From positions 2,046,001-2,110,000 of the forward strand of contig NC_015723.1 of NCBI RefSeq assembly GCF_000219215.1: a stretch of 64,000 nucleotides of DNA, given 5' to 3'. The DNA comes from Cupriavidus necator N-1 (GTDB lineage Bacteria; Pseudomonadota; Gammaproteobacteria; Burkholderiales; Burkholderiaceae). Both the position numbers and the translations under genes were made by a program. Under the pieces are notes generated by a model. It ran no database searches. It had not been told where the DNA came from and saw nothing but the letters and a program-made list of their open reading frames with translations. Position 1 is the first letter of the stretch. Each line of letters begins with the position of its first letter. Shown here piece after piece: positions 38,532 to 48,422 of the stretch.

Positions 38532-38786
38532 CTAGGCCGTCACCTGGCCGAACAGGCCGCACTCCAGGTCACTCTCGAATTCCTCGACCCAGACCGAATC
38601 GGGGCCGGCCTCATAGACACTGGTCTTGTCCGTGCCCACCCGGCGCACGCTGACGCGCCGCACCCCGGCCTCGCGGCTTTCCTCGAGAATCTCGAACATC
38701 TCGGCCGCCAGCCCGACATGCCTGCATACCTGCAGGACCTGTTGCTGCTCGTCGGCGGGAAATTCGGTGAACGGTCTCGTTGCCAT
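38532..38786 (-). CDS. Small acidic hypothetical protein
   Basis: This 84-residue protein starts MATRPFTEFPADEQQQVLQV. Start choice: GGAGG lies five bases before ATG 38786 and overlaps the codons that would follow the longer start at 38801, so the shorter form is preferred. It has mixed alpha/beta character with an acidic end (EEFESDLECGLFG), no signal peptide and no known family. It is convergent with the BLUF gene. Confidence 0.65.
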   Translation of the reverse strand: MATRPFTEFPADEQQQVLQVCRHVGLAAEMFEILEESREAGVRRVSVRRVGTDKTSVYEAGPDSVWVEEFESDLECGLFGQVTA

Positions 38787-38969
38787 GGCATCCTCCGTCA
38801 AGGTTGAGATCGCCGCTTGCGCGCAGCGCTAACGCGCGTGGTGCCCATGCACCACGCCTGGAAAAGACATGCCGCGGCCGTCAGCCGGCGGCACATCCGC
38901 GCGCCCGCGGCACTACGGGGCGGCGGGCCGCAAACCCTCCTGGGAGGTAGTTGTTCGGACTCGGCGGAC

Positions 38970-39134
38970 TCAGCTCTTGCGCTGGGTCACTGCCACGAAC
39001 GGGGCCGGTGCGTGCTGGACGGACTGGCTGCCGCAGTTCGGGCAGTTCGGATGGGCAGAGGCGTGTTCTGCGAGATGCTCGGTTTTCTCGAACATATGGC
39101 CGCACTTCTCGCAGCGGTATTGGTAGACGGGCAT
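38970..39134 (-). CDS. FmdB-type zinc-ribbon small protein
   Basis: A 54-residue protein starting MPVYQYRCEKCGHMFEK has two CxxC knuckles, Cys8/Cys11 and Cys31/Cys34 (NCPNCGS). This is the FmdB/zinc-ribbon regulatory-protein family layout. The tail QHAPAPFVAVTQRKS is basic. Stop is TGA at 38970-38972; a weak GGGGAA precedes the ATG. Family members are small zinc proteins of uncertain, probably regulatory, role. It could form a minus-strand pair with the 84-residue gene, 183 bp downstream. Confidence 0.8.
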   Translation of the reverse strand: MPVYQYRCEKCGHMFEKTEHLAEHASAHPNCPNCGSQSVQHAPAPFVAVTQRKS

Positions 39135-39602
39135 GGCGTTCCCCAACGCGGTGCACGCGCCGCGGGGCGCGTGTCAGCTTCATTCTAGGACAGCGGTCCG
39201 CGCCCCGATGCGTGAAAGTTCGCGCTGCCGGAGCCGGCGCGCTGCGCGCACGCGGCGATGTCACCGCGAATCCACTTTCTCTCGCCGCGCTCCTGCCGCC
39301 ACTGCATGAATGCGTCTTCCGCCGCGCATTGACATCAGGCAAATAGCTGGTCGCGCTCGCCGCGGAACAAGCGCCGCAATGCTGCGCAAACCCAGGTCAA
39401 GCATCGCGGCATGGCGCCGTTCAATTGGCAGGTCACGCATTTCCCGAACTGGCCGTGTCCATGCCCGCCTCAAGCAAGTTCCCTGAACTAGCAGAATTAC
39501 GATTCAAGGGGTGGCGGAACATAGCCAGAATTTCGGATTTGTGGTGACGCAATCGCCCAGTGCAACCGGCGTGGACCGGTTGCCACCCATCCGGAGATAG
39601 CT
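39135..39602. other. Non-coding gap upstream of the response regulator
   Basis: No supported gene is seen. The right end is comparatively AT-rich and probably carries the promoter of the two-component locus. GCAACCGG-6-CCGGTTGC at 39562-39583 is a small hairpin about 20 bp before the response-regulator start and might be an operator or leader structure. Confidence 0.45.
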
Positions 39603-40250
39603 ATGTACGACGGAGTCTTGCGTGTCGCCCTGGCGGACGACCACCCGCTGGTCGTGGCCGCCCTGCGCGACTGCCTGCAGCGCAGCGGCAGTGTCCAGAT
39701 CAGCTGCGAATGCCGCAACGGCACCGAGTTGCTCGGCGCGCTGGACAAGCATCCCGCCGATATCGCCATCACCGATTTCTGCATGGGCCACGGCGATACC
39801 TCGCTGGACGGCTTCAACCTGCTGGGCCGCCTGGCGCGCCGCCATCCGCTGACGCGCGTGGTGGTGATCAGCGCCCAGTCCAATCCCGCCATCATCCGCC
39901 GCGCCATGAAGCTTGGGGTGCGCGCCTTTGTCAGCAAGGAAGACCACCTGGAGGAGGTCGTGCGCGCCTGCATCCACATCGCATCCGGCGGCAGCTGCTT
40001 CTATTCGCCCGCGGTGCACGCCATCCTGCAACACGCCACGCTGGCCGGCGCACCGGCCACCGAACTGACGCAGCGCGAACTGGAAGTGATCCGGCTCTAT
40101 GCGCAAGGCCTGCAGCTGACGGACATCGCCGGCAAGCTCGGCCGCTCGGTCAGCACCATCTCCAGCCAGAAGACCGTGGCCATGCGCAAGCTGGGGGTGC
40201 AGACCAATACCGGGCTGATCGGCTACGCCTATGAAAACCGCCTGATCTGA
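39603..40250 (+). CDS. NarL/FixJ-type response regulator (RcsB/BvgA-like)
   Basis: This 215-residue protein has a receiver domain (about 6-125; acidic pocket Asp12-Asp13, phospho-acceptor Asp58 in IAITDFCMG, conserved Lys in FVSKED) and a LuxR-type helix-turn-helix (about 150-210; LTQRELEVIRLYAQGLQLTDIAGKL, split from SVSTISSQKT). GGAG precedes the ATG. It appears intact, but its partner kinase gene 17 bp downstream is broken, so it may be orphaned or cross-talk with another kinase. Confidence 0.9.
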   Translation: MYDGVLRVALADDHPLVVAALRDCLQRSGSVQISCECRNGTELLGALDKHPADIAITDFCMGHGDTSLDGFNLLGRLARRHPLTRVVVISAQSNPAIIRRAMKLGVRAFVSKEDHLEEVVRACIHIASGGSCFYSPAVHAILQHATLAGAPATELTQRELEVIRLYAQGLQLTDIAGKLGRSVSTISSQKTVAMRKLGVQTNTGLIGYAYENRLI

Positions 40251-40267
40251 CACGGCCGGACCCGCCG

Positions 40268-43200
40268 ATGCAGCAAACCGTCGACCGAACCCGTGAGACC
40301 CTGGCCAGCGCCTTCGATGCGCTTGCCCACAACGCGCGCCGCCAGCAACACCTGTACTCGGTGACCATCGCGGTGCTGATCGCCATCGTGCTGTTCTCCG
40401 GCTTGCTGCTTGCCGGCCTGGCAACGGAACAGCACCTGGACTACCGCAGCAGCGACGTCTCGCGGTACGCCAGTTCGGTCTCGCAGTTGCTGCATAATGA
40501 GTCCTCGTTCCTGCGGCGCACCGTGCTGAGCATTCGCTACAACCTCGATGCGCCCGCACCGGAGCCGTCGCGCGATGCCGCCTTCGGGGCCTTCCGGCGC
40601 ACCGGCACCGCGAGTCTCCACGTCGATGCCGTGCGCAAGGACTATCACCTGCTTGCCACCGAGGCAACGCGGCAGGGCTGGGGGGCCGGGCTGCCGGCGC
40701 AGTTCGTGCGGCTGCGGCAGATTGCCCTGGCTGCGGTGGCCACGCAGCAGGCGTTCGATCTCGACCACGGGGCCTACGCGGTCGCGCTGGACGAAGACAG
40801 CGCCGTGGTCATCAGCCAGCCCGAGGCCGGCGCGCGCGCATCGCTCGCGCTCGACCCGACGTTGATCCCGCGGCTGCGCACATGGCTGACCCAGGCGCTG
40901 CTGGAGCGCAGCGGCCACACCGTGCCGGCGCGCGACCAGCAGGTCTGGTTGGGTCCGCTGCGCCACCCGGTGGACGACGCCCCTGTCATGGTGCTGGCCG
41001 GCGCCGCCTATGCCGGCGACACGCCCACCATGCTGGTGGCCACCTGCGTGCCCCTCCAGGCGTTCCCCGCCGAATTGCAGCGCGCGGATGATCCGGCGCT
41101 GCTGGCGCTGCTCAATCCAGCCGGCGAGATCATCGATGTATAGCCACGCGACTGGCCGGCAGCATCGGCCAGCGTCCACGATGTGGCGGCCGGCGCGCGC
41201 CTGCTCTCGCACGGCACGCTCGATGTCACGCCATCCGGTGTGCGGCTGGTGCAGGCGCTGCCGGCCGGCTTCGGGCGGCTGGTCTACCACCTGCCGTACC
41301 GCATGCTGGGTGCGGCGCTGGCAGCGGAGCTGGCCGTGATCGCCGGCGCCATGCTGCTGCTGACCGGCGCCATCGGGCTGGCCGCGCGCTACTGGAGCCG
41401 GCACCTGCTGCGGCGCACGCACGCCGAAGCCTCGCGCGCGCTGGAAAGCGAGCTGATGAACCACGTGCTGGTCAATGCCACGCCGGTCGGCTTGTGCATC
41501 GTGCGCCAGCACGACTACGCCGTCCTGACGTCGAACCCGCTGGCCGGCGTGCTGCTGCAGTGGCAGCCCCATGGGCGCCTGCCCGATGCAATAGCGGAGG
41601 CGTTCAAGCGACAGCCGTGCGGTGGCGACAGCGGGCACGCCTCCATTTCCAGCTTCACCGTCGCGGCACCGCCGTGCGCGCCGGCAAATGAGCCACCCGG
41701 CCCCGGCGCCGCCGGACAGCGCTTCCTGCAAATCACCTACGCACCGGCGCGCTACCGCGAGGAAGCGGTGCTGTTCTGTGCCGTGCAGGACTGCACCGCG
41801 CAGCAGGCACTGCAAGAGCAGCTGCGCTCCGCCCAGCAGGCCACCGAGGCAATGATGCGCGCACGCTCGACCTTCTTCGCCGCGATGAGCCACGAGATCC
41901 GTACGCCGCTGAACGCATTGCTGGGCGCAACCTGGAACTGCTCGCGCGCGGCAGCGGCCTGGCAGCACACGCGCCCCGGCTCAGGGCGCTGGACACCGCC
42001 GCCGAGACGCTGCGCCGGATCGTCAACGATGTGCTGGACTTTTCCAAGATCGATGCCGGCAAGCTCAGGCTGGTCAACGCGCCCTTCCGCCCCGTCGAGG
42101 CGCTGGAGAGCGTGGCGCTGACCCATGCGCCGATGGTGGCCGGCCGTCCCATCCGCTTTCACCTGCAGCTGTCGCCATCGCTGGATGCGGAGGTCACAGG
42201 CGACCGCATGCGCCTGGTGCAGGTGTTCAACAACCTGCTGAGCAACGCCTTCAAGTTCACCGCCAGCGGCCGCATCACCGTAAGCGGCGAGCTGCGTCAG
42301 GACCACCACGGCACGCAGCGGCTGGTCTGCCGCGTCAGCGATTCCGGCATCGGCATGCCGCCGTCGCTGGCGGCGCGCGTATTCCAGCCGTTCGTGCAGG
42401 GTGATGCCGCAACCGCCAGCCGCTATGGCGGCACTGGCCTGGGCTTGTCGCTCTGCGCCCGGCTGTGCGAGCTGATGGGCGGCAGCGTCAGCGTGGATAG
42501 CGTGCCGGACGTGGGCAGCGCATTCACGGTCTCGGTGCCGCTGCCGCCGGCCGCTGGCACGCAGCGGCCGCTTGTCCCGGCCGCCGCGGCGCAGTGCGGC
42601 GACGTGGTCGTGCTGTGCCAGGACATGCGCACCGGCGAGGCCCTGGCTGCGTGGCTCACTACGGCAGGCTGGCGTGCCGATGTGCTGGCATCGCAGGCGG
42701 CCGCGCTGGCGTCCCTCCAGGTCAAGCTGCCACGCGTCATCGTCGCCACGGAAGAGCACCCCCTGGCGGCACTGGGCGGCCTGCGCGATGCGGCAAAGGG
42801 GCCGCTTGTGTGGGTGACGCCGGAGGGCCCGCATCGGCCACGCCAGTGCGCCCCCGGCATCCTCGAAGTCACGGCCTACAGCCACCGCGCGCTGATCGAC
42901 TGCGTGGCCCAGGCGGCCGAGGGCGCCACGCCGGCGCTTGCGCCGGCTGACGGCAACACGCTGGCGGTGCAGGCACTCGCGGCACCGGCCGCGGCGCCGC
43001 TGACGATCCTTGTCGCCGAGGACAATCCGCTGAACCAGACCCTAATCGCCGAACAGGTGCAGGCACTTGGCTGCCACCCGATCATTGCAGGCAACGGCAG
43101 GCAGGCATTGGCGGCGCTGGAGAGCACGCACATCGACGCGGTGCTGACCGACATCCATATGCCAGTCATGGACGGCCTCGCGCTGCTGCACGCGGTGTGC

Positions 43201-43653
43201 GCGCGGCATCCCGGCATGCCGGTACTGGCCTTCAGCGCATTCACGTGCGGCGAGCCGTCGGCAGACTGGCGCCTGCGCGGCTTTTCCGGCTTTGTCGCCA
43301 AGCCGGCGTCGTTGCAGGACCTGCAAGCGTGCCTGCATGGCCTGCACGGCCGCAGGCATGCCGCGGCCCCGCCTCCCGCCACCCATGACGATACGGCTGC
43401 GGCCTCACACGCCGAAGCCGCCGATCGCCGTCGCTATGAAGCCATGCTGCGCCGGCAACTGCAGCAGGACTTGCCAGCGTTGGCGCACATCATTGCACAG
43501 CAGGACCTGTCGGCATTGCGACACTGGGTCCATGCCGTGGCCGGCGCCTTCATGATCGTGCGCCGCCAGCCCATCGTCGAGGCGTGCTTGGCACTGGAAA
43601 CACTGTGTGACGCCGCGCAGGCGTGGACCCCGGCCGCCGCAGCCGCGGGATAG
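40268..43653 (+). pseudogene. Hybrid sensor histidine kinase (RcsC/BvgS-like), broken by a stop and a frameshift
   Basis: Three successive frames make one kinase of about 1,130 residues. Part 1 (40268-41143) has a membrane helix (about 35-57) and a periplasmic sensor. An in-frame TAG at 41141-41143 interrupts it; reading straight through continues sensibly to 41182 and on. Part 2 adds the second membrane helix, a PAS-like stretch and HisKA with MSHEIRTPLNALLG. There two surplus bases (GC, about 41929) shift the frame; removing them restores N-L-E-L-L-A-R. Part 3 (frame of 42031) has NNLLSNAFKF, SGIGMP, GGTGLGLSLC, a receiver domain with VLTDIHMPVMDG, and a C-terminal Hpt domain (WVHAVAGAF). 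Two independent lesions argue for real decay, though assembly error cannot be excluded. Confidence 0.85.
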
Positions 43654-43783
43654 TGCGCCCCGCGCGCAGCGCTCTACCACAATTAGCGGATTTGCGAGCA
43701 TCGCCACGCGGGACGATAATGGCAATGCTGCGCCGTGGCCGTCCTGGCCATGCCTGACCGATGCTGGCGCGGCATTGTCTTCA

Positions 43784-45187
43784 ATGTCTCTCCCCATGCA
43801 GCCAGAACAAGGCCTTCCCCAGCCACAGCGGACCTGGGCGATCCTCACTGTTTTCTTCGGCCTGATCATGGCCGTGCTCGATGGCTCGATCGCCAACATC
43901 GCCCTGCCGTCGATCTCGCGCGAGCTGCACGCCGATCCGTCCAGCACGATCTGGGTGGTCAACGCTTACCAGCTGACAGTGACCGTGTGCCTGCTGCCGC
44001 TCTCGTCGCTGGGGGACATTCTTGGCTACAAGCGCGTGTACCGGGCGGGGCTGGCCACCTTCCTGCTGGGCTCGCTGCTGTGCGCGCTGGCGGTCAACCT
44101 GCCGATGCTGGTGGCCGCGCGGGTGCTGCAGGGCATCGGCGGCGCCGGCATCATGAGCGTCAATACGGCACTGGTGCGCTTTATCTACCCGCCCACGCGC
44201 CTAGGCCGCGGCATCGGGCTGAACGCGCTGGTGGTCGGCGTTACCATCGCCGTGGGTCCGTCGCTGGGCGCGCTGATCCTGGCGGTCGCCAGCTGGCAAT
44301 GGCTGTTCGCGGTCAACGTGCCGGTGGCCATCGTCGCGCTGGTGCTGAGCCGCACTTCGCTGCCGGCGACGCCGCCGCAGCCGCGCGAGTTCGACTACCC
44401 CAGCGGGCTGCTGTCGGCGTTGGTGTTCGGCATGTTCATCCTCAGCGTCGATGTTCTGGGCCATGCCGGCTGGCGCATCGCAGGCGCTGCGGGCATGGGC
44501 GTGGCCGTGGTGCTGGGTTGGCTGCTGGTGCGGCGCCAGCACGGCCGCGCCGCGCCGCTGGTGCCGGTGGATCTGTTTGCCAGCCGCGCCTTCAGGCTGG
44601 CGGTGGGCACCTCGTTCTGCTCCTTCATGACGCAGATGCTGGCCTTTATCGCGCTGCCGTTCTATCTCGAATACCAGCTCGGCCGCTCCCTGCAGGAAAC
44701 CGGCCTGCTGATCACGCCCTGGCCGCTGATGGTGGCCGTGATGGCCACGGTGTCGGGCCGGCTGTCGGACCGCTATCCGGCCAGCATCCTGGCCGGCATC
44801 GGGCTGGCCATGCTGGCGTGCGGACTGGTCGGGCTGGCCACGCTGGGCCCGGACGCCGGCAGCCTGGACATCGTCTGGCGCATGGCGATGTGCGGCACGG
44901 GCTTCGGCTTCTTCCAGTCCCCCAACAACCGCGCCATGATCGGCGCCACGCCGCCCGAGCGCAGCGGCGGCGCCAGCGGTGCACAGGCGACCACGCGGCT
45001 GCTGGGGCAGACCACCGGTACCGCGGTGGTGGCGCTGCTGTTCAGCCTGGCGCCGACCAGCGCGGCGCGCATTGCGCTGTATCTGGCGGCAGTGGTGGCG
45101 GCGCTGGGGGCCTTGATTAGCCTGAGCAGGTTGCGCGATGCCAGCGGCGCGGAGCCTGCGCGCGGGGCGGTGGAGCCGGACGCCTGA
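43784..45187 (+). CDS. MFS drug-exporter-like transporter (DHA2, EmrB/QacA type)
   Basis: This 467-residue inner-membrane protein has about 14 helices. Motifs are LDGSIANIALPSI in helix 1 (the D in motif D1), SLGDILGYKRVY (motif A), ARVLQGIGGAGIM (motif B) and VAVGPSLG-type motif C in ITIAVGPSLGAL. It probably exports a hydrophobic or cationic compound by proton antiport. The start at ATG 43784 is chosen because the longer frame overlaps the end of the kinase remnant. Palindrome copy 3 lies just after its stop. Confidence 0.87.
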   Translation: MSLPMQPEQGLPQPQRTWAILTVFFGLIMAVLDGSIANIALPSISRELHADPSSTIWVVNAYQLTVTVCLLPLSSLGDILGYKRVYRAGLATFLLGSLLCALAVNLPMLVAARVLQGIGGAGIMSVNTALVRFIYPPTRLGRGIGLNALVVGVTIAVGPSLGALILAVASWQWLFAVNVPVAIVALVLSRTSLPATPPQPREFDYPSGLLSALVFGMFILSVDVLGHAGWRIAGAAGMGVAVVLGWLLVRRQHGRAAPLVPVDLFASRAFRLAVGTSFCSFMTQMLAFIALPFYLEYQLGRSLQETGLLITPWPLMVAVMATVSGRLSDRYPASILAGIGLAMLACGLVGLATLGPDAGSLDIVWRMAMCGTGFGFFQSPNNRAMIGATPPERSGGASGAQATTRLLGQTTGTAVVALLFSLAPTSAARIALYLAAVVAALGALISLSRLRDASGAEPARGAVEPDA

Positions 45188-45203
45188 TCAGCAATTGCGT
45201 GCG

Positions 45204-45235
45204 CCCTCTCGCGCAAGCGGGAGAGGGGAGCAAAC
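45204..45235. terminator. Dispersed palindrome, copy 3, between convergent MFS and Bug genes
   Basis: Arms at 45204-45214 and 45217-45227 pair at 10 of 11 positions around AA, followed by GAGCAAAC (45228-45235) as in copies 1 and 2. It lies 17 bp after the MFS stop and 18 bp before the stop of the convergent receptor gene, a terminator-like position. Confidence 0.65.
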
Positions 45236-45252
45236 CCTCTGGGTTTAAAGGC

Positions 45253-46227
45253 CTACTCCGCCTTTGCCCCCGACTCCTTCACCACCCTCGCCCACTTCGC
45301 GATTTCCTGCCGCTGATAGGAAGCCAGTTTCTCCGGCGTGCCCAGGATCGGATCCAGCCCCAGCGTCTTCAGCTTCGCCTGCACATCCGGCAGCGTGAAG
45401 ATGCGGTTGAGTTCGGTGTTGAGCCTGGCCACCACGTCCTTCGGCGTATTGGCCGGCGCGAACACGGCGAACCATGAATCGGCTTCAAAGCCCGGCAAAC
45501 CCTGCTCGGCCAGCGTCGGGATATCCGGTGCCGAGGCCGAGCGCTTCGCGCTGGTGATGCCCAGCGCGCGCAGCTTGCCCTCGCGCACCACGGGCAAGGC
45601 CGACGGCAGGTTGTCGAACATCATGGTGATATGGCCGCCGAGCAGGTCGGGGATGGCCATGGCGCGGCCTTTGTAGGGCACATGCGTGATCTTGACGCCG
45701 GCCATCGAATTGAACATTTCCCCGGCCACGTGCGGCGAGGTGCCGACGCCGGGAGTGCCGAAGGTCAGGCCGCCCGGCCTGGACTTTGCCAGCGCGATCA
45801 ACTCGGCCACGCTCTTTGCCGGCACCCCGGGATTGACCACCAGCACGTTCGGCGTCGAGGCGATCAGGATCACGGGGGCGAAGTCCTTGACCATGTCGTA
45901 CGGCATCTTGCTGTACAGCGCGCCGTTGATCGAGTGCGTGCCGACCGTGCCCAGCGCCAGCGTATAGCCGTCGGCCGGCGCGTGCGCCACGGCTTCGGCG
46001 CCGATATTGCCGCCCGCGCCCGGCTTGTTGTCCACCACCACCGGCTGGCCCCATGCGGGCGAGATCTTTTCCGAGACGATGCGCGCCAGCGTGTCGGGCG
46101 CACCGCCGCTGGGGAAGCCGACCACGATCCGGATCGGCTTGGCGGGATAGCCTTGTGCCAGCGCGGGGGCCGCGCTCACCAGGGCGGATGCGGCGAGCAT
46201 TGCCGCGGCAACGGTACCGAAACGCAT
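45253..46227 (-). CDS. Bug/TctC-family periplasmic receptor
   Basis: This 324-residue protein has a signal peptide ending APALAQ. The mature family pattern is YPAKPIRIVVGFPSGGAPDT, ENKPGAGG-type VDNKPGAGGNIGAE, ADGYTL, VPYKG and TLAEQGLPGFE. AGGAGGAG precedes the ATG. It binds a small organic, probably carboxylated, ligand in the periplasm. It is 96 bp downstream of an SDR dehydrogenase and an IclR regulator gene on the same strand, so it probably serves that catabolic unit. No TctA/B membrane partner lies nearby. Confidence 0.9.
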   Translation of the reverse strand: MRFGTVAAAMLAASALVSAAPALAQGYPAKPIRIVVGFPSGGAPDTLARIVSEKISPAWGQPVVVDNKPGAGGNIGAEAVAHAPADGYTLALGTVGTHSINGALYSKMPYDMVKDFAPVILIASTPNVLVVNPGVPAKSVAELIALAKSRPGGLTFGTPGVGTSPHVAGEMFNSMAGVKITHVPYKGRAMAIPDLLGGHITMMFDNLPSALPVVREGKLRALGITSAKRSASAPDIPTLAEQGLPGFEADSWFAVFAPANTPKDVVARLNTELNRIFTLPDVQAKLKTLGLDPILGTPEKLASYQRQEIAKWARVVKESGAKAE

Positions 46228-46323
46228 GGATTCTCCTCCTGTTGCCGGCGGCTACATGGCTGCCCGCATTGTGAAGACGGCGGCCAATGCCGCCGCCGGA
46301 ACCTGCCAGGACTACTCGTGCCT

Positions 46324-47136
46324 TCAGACCGCGATGCCGCCGAACTCCTGCATCACCTTGTCATGCAGGCGGCGCATGCCGCGCAGCCAGCGGTCGTAGT
46401 CTTGGCCCTTGCGGCGATAGTACTCAAGCACCTCCGGGTGCGGCAAGATCAGAAAGCGCTCGTCGGCCACCCCTTCCAGCGTCACCGCGGCGACGTGCTC
46501 GGCGGTGACCGAGCCTTCCTGCAGGAAGCCCTTGCGCTCACCCTTCTCGCCGAACAGCATGTTGGTCTGCACGCCCTGCGGGCAGATGCAGCTGACCTTG
46601 ATGCCGCGGTCGCCGTAGGTGATCGACAGCCACTCGGCAAAGCCGATGGCGGCGTGCTTGGTCACCGCATACGGCGCCGAGCCGATCTGCGACAGCAGTC
46701 CCGCGGCCGAGACCGTGTTGATGAAGTAGCCGTCGCCGCGCTCCAGCATCTGCGGCAGCACCGCCTTGGCCGCGTGGATATGCGCCATCACGTTGATTTC
46801 CCAGATGCGCTGCCAGTCGTCGGCGCTCGCCTCCAGCCCCTTGCGCAGGATGATGCCGGCGTTGGAACAGAAGATATCGACCTGGCCAAAGCGGCGCGTG
46901 GCCTCGTCGGCCAGGCCCTGCACCGCGGCGGCATCGGCCACGTCGACCGGCTGGGCGAACACCTGGCACGCAGGCGCCGCGGCCTGGACTTCGGCGGCAA
47001 CTGCGGCGGCGCCCGCCGCGTTCAGGTCGGCCACGGCCACGCCGCGCGCGCCGGCCTGCGCAAAGGCCAGCGCCAGCGCGCGCCCGATGCCGGTGGCCGC
47101 GCCAGTCACCACGACGGTCTTGTTGCGTACTTCCAT
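46324..47136 (-). CDS. SDR-family oxidoreductase
   Basis: This 270-residue short-chain dehydrogenase has the cofactor motif TGAATGIGRALA, a Ser and Y-A-V-T-K-H-A active site (Tyr and Lys about residues 156-160), and CICPQGVQTN. The C-terminal segment with FLILPHPEVLEYYRRKGQDYDRWLRG (two shorter pieces joined here by position) is typical of the 3-oxoacyl-like SDRs often seen with CoA-ligases. GAGGAG precedes the ATG. It is the middle gene of the IclR, SDR, Bug-receptor run. The substrate alcohol is unknown. Confidence 0.87.
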   Translation of the reverse strand: MEVRNKTVVVTGAATGIGRALALAFAQAGARGVAVADLNAAGAAAVAAEVQAAAPACQVFAQPVDVADAAAVQGLADEATRRFGQVDIFCSNAGIILRKGLEASADDWQRIWEINVMAHIHAAKAVLPQMLERGDGYFINTVSAAGLLSQIGSAPYAVTKHAAIGFAEWLSITYGDRGIKVSCICPQGVQTNMLFGEKGERKGFLQEGSVTAEHVAAVTLEGVADERFLILPHPEVLEYYRRKGQDYDRWLRGMRRLHDKVMQEFGGIAV

Positions 47137-47169
47137 GGGTTGTCTCCTCGTTGAATTCGGATGCTTGCG

Positions 47170-48102
47170 TCAGCCGTTGGACGCGTCGGCGCGGGTGCAT
47201 GGGCCGGGCTCAGGCTGCGCTGAGGCAAAGCGGGCGGTCGCACGCGCGCCGCCCGGCTGCCACAGCCGCGCCTGCAAGGTCTCTGCAAGGTCGCGCACGC
47301 GCGGGCCCAGGTTGCTTTCCAGGATCTCGGGCGACAGCCGTGTCGCGGCCCCGCCGATATTCAGCGCCAGCACCTCGCTGCTGCCCGCCAGGCGCAGCGG
47401 CGCCGCGGCGCCGCTGACGGTGCGGTCCCATTCGGCATGCGCCACGCAGAAGCCGCGCCGCGCGTGGTCGCGCAGCGCACGGTCGATGCCGGTGCGCACG
47501 GCGGGCCAGCGCGTGCCGTAGTGGCGCGCCAGTTCGGCCAGCGCGGCCTCGCGGTGATCGACATCCAGCCCCGCCAGCCAGGCGCGGCCGATCGCCGAGG
47601 TGGCCATCGGCAGGCGCGCGCCCGGCGCCAGCCGGATCACCAGCGCCCCGCGCGGCTGGCAGCTTTCCAGGTAGACCATGGCGTGCCGATCAGGCATGGC
47701 CAGTGCCACCGTGCAATCGGTGGTAAACGCCAGTGACTGCATCAGCGGCTGCGCGATCTCGCGGATGCCGGCGCCGCCTACATAGCGGTGGCCCAGCACC
47801 ATCGCGCCCTGCCCCAGCCGGTATTTCTCAGTGGCTTCAATGTAGGTGAGATAGCCGAGCGTGGCCAGCGTGTAGGTGAGCCGCGACACGGTCGGGCGCG
47901 GGATGCCAGTGCGCCGCGACAGCTCGGCGTTGCCCAGGTAATCATCCTGCGGCCCGAAGGCGCGCAACAGCTCCATGCCGCGTGCCAGCGCCGTGACGAA
48001 GTTGCGGTCGTCGGCGCAGGCATGGGCCGCCTGCGCGTCGGCCGGCACCAGGATATGTGCGGCATCGGGCGGCGGGGTTGGAATGGTGGTGGTGCGTTTC
48101 AT
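47170..48102 (-). CDS. IclR-family transcriptional regulator
   Basis: This 310-residue regulator has an N-terminal winged helix (about 35-95; NAELSRRTGIPRPTVSRLTYTL) and an IclR effector domain (about 110-280; MVYLESCQPRG, GRAWLAG, RRGFCVAHAEWD). It probably regulates the SDR and Bug-receptor genes downstream in response to a pathway acid. The ribosome site is poor. The tail of 30 residues is unusually acidic/Pro-rich but within family variation. Confidence 0.87.
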   Translation of the reverse strand: MKRTTTIPTPPPDAAHILVPADAQAAHACADDRNFVTALARGMELLRAFGPQDDYLGNAELSRRTGIPRPTVSRLTYTLATLGYLTYIEATEKYRLGQGAMVLGHRYVGGAGIREIAQPLMQSLAFTTDCTVALAMPDRHAMVYLESCQPRGALVIRLAPGARLPMATSAIGRAWLAGLDVDHREAALAELARHYGTRWPAVRTGIDRALRDHARRGFCVAHAEWDRTVSGAAAPLRLAGSSEVLALNIGGAATRLSPEILESNLGPRVRDLAETLQARLWQPGGARATARFASAQPEPGPCTRADASNG

Positions 48103-48363
48103 GGGCAGGCGGCCGGGAAGAGAACATTGATAGCAGTAACGGGACTGCCCAGGGGCCGCTATGTAGGGAAAGCATGTGCGCTAGAAACGGCGTTGATGGA
48201 TACGAATCAGTAAGGTAGTGCGACTTTTGTCATCAACAACAGTAGAACGCTTTGAACAGGGGAAGGTGGGGCGCACGCCGCCGCCCCTTACATTGACTAC
48301 GATGGCGCCCTGCCCTCCTACGGACTAGGCGCAATTTGTAAGCGCACCGCACGAAATTCTTGT

Positions 48364-48388
48364 AAATACAAACCATTCTCATTTATGA
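48364..48388. promoter_or_regulatory. Candidate Fur box upstream of the TonB receptor
   Basis: AAATACAAACCATTCTCATTT, read on the other strand as AAATGAGAATGGTTTG, is close to the AATGAGAAT half of Fur boxes. It lies 35-60 bp before the receptor start, fitting iron repression of a siderophore receptor. The rest of the gap from 48103 is non-coding and moderately AT-rich, with no other signal recognised. Confidence 0.5.
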
Positions 48389-48422
48389 TGCGCCACTTTC
48401 GTTGCTTTCGCCTTGGGCCGTC

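Noticed and set aside
39261..39473. 70-codon minus-strand ORF in the gap before the response regulator
   Set aside because: No homology, no ribosome site, Arg/Ala-rich shadow-like composition.
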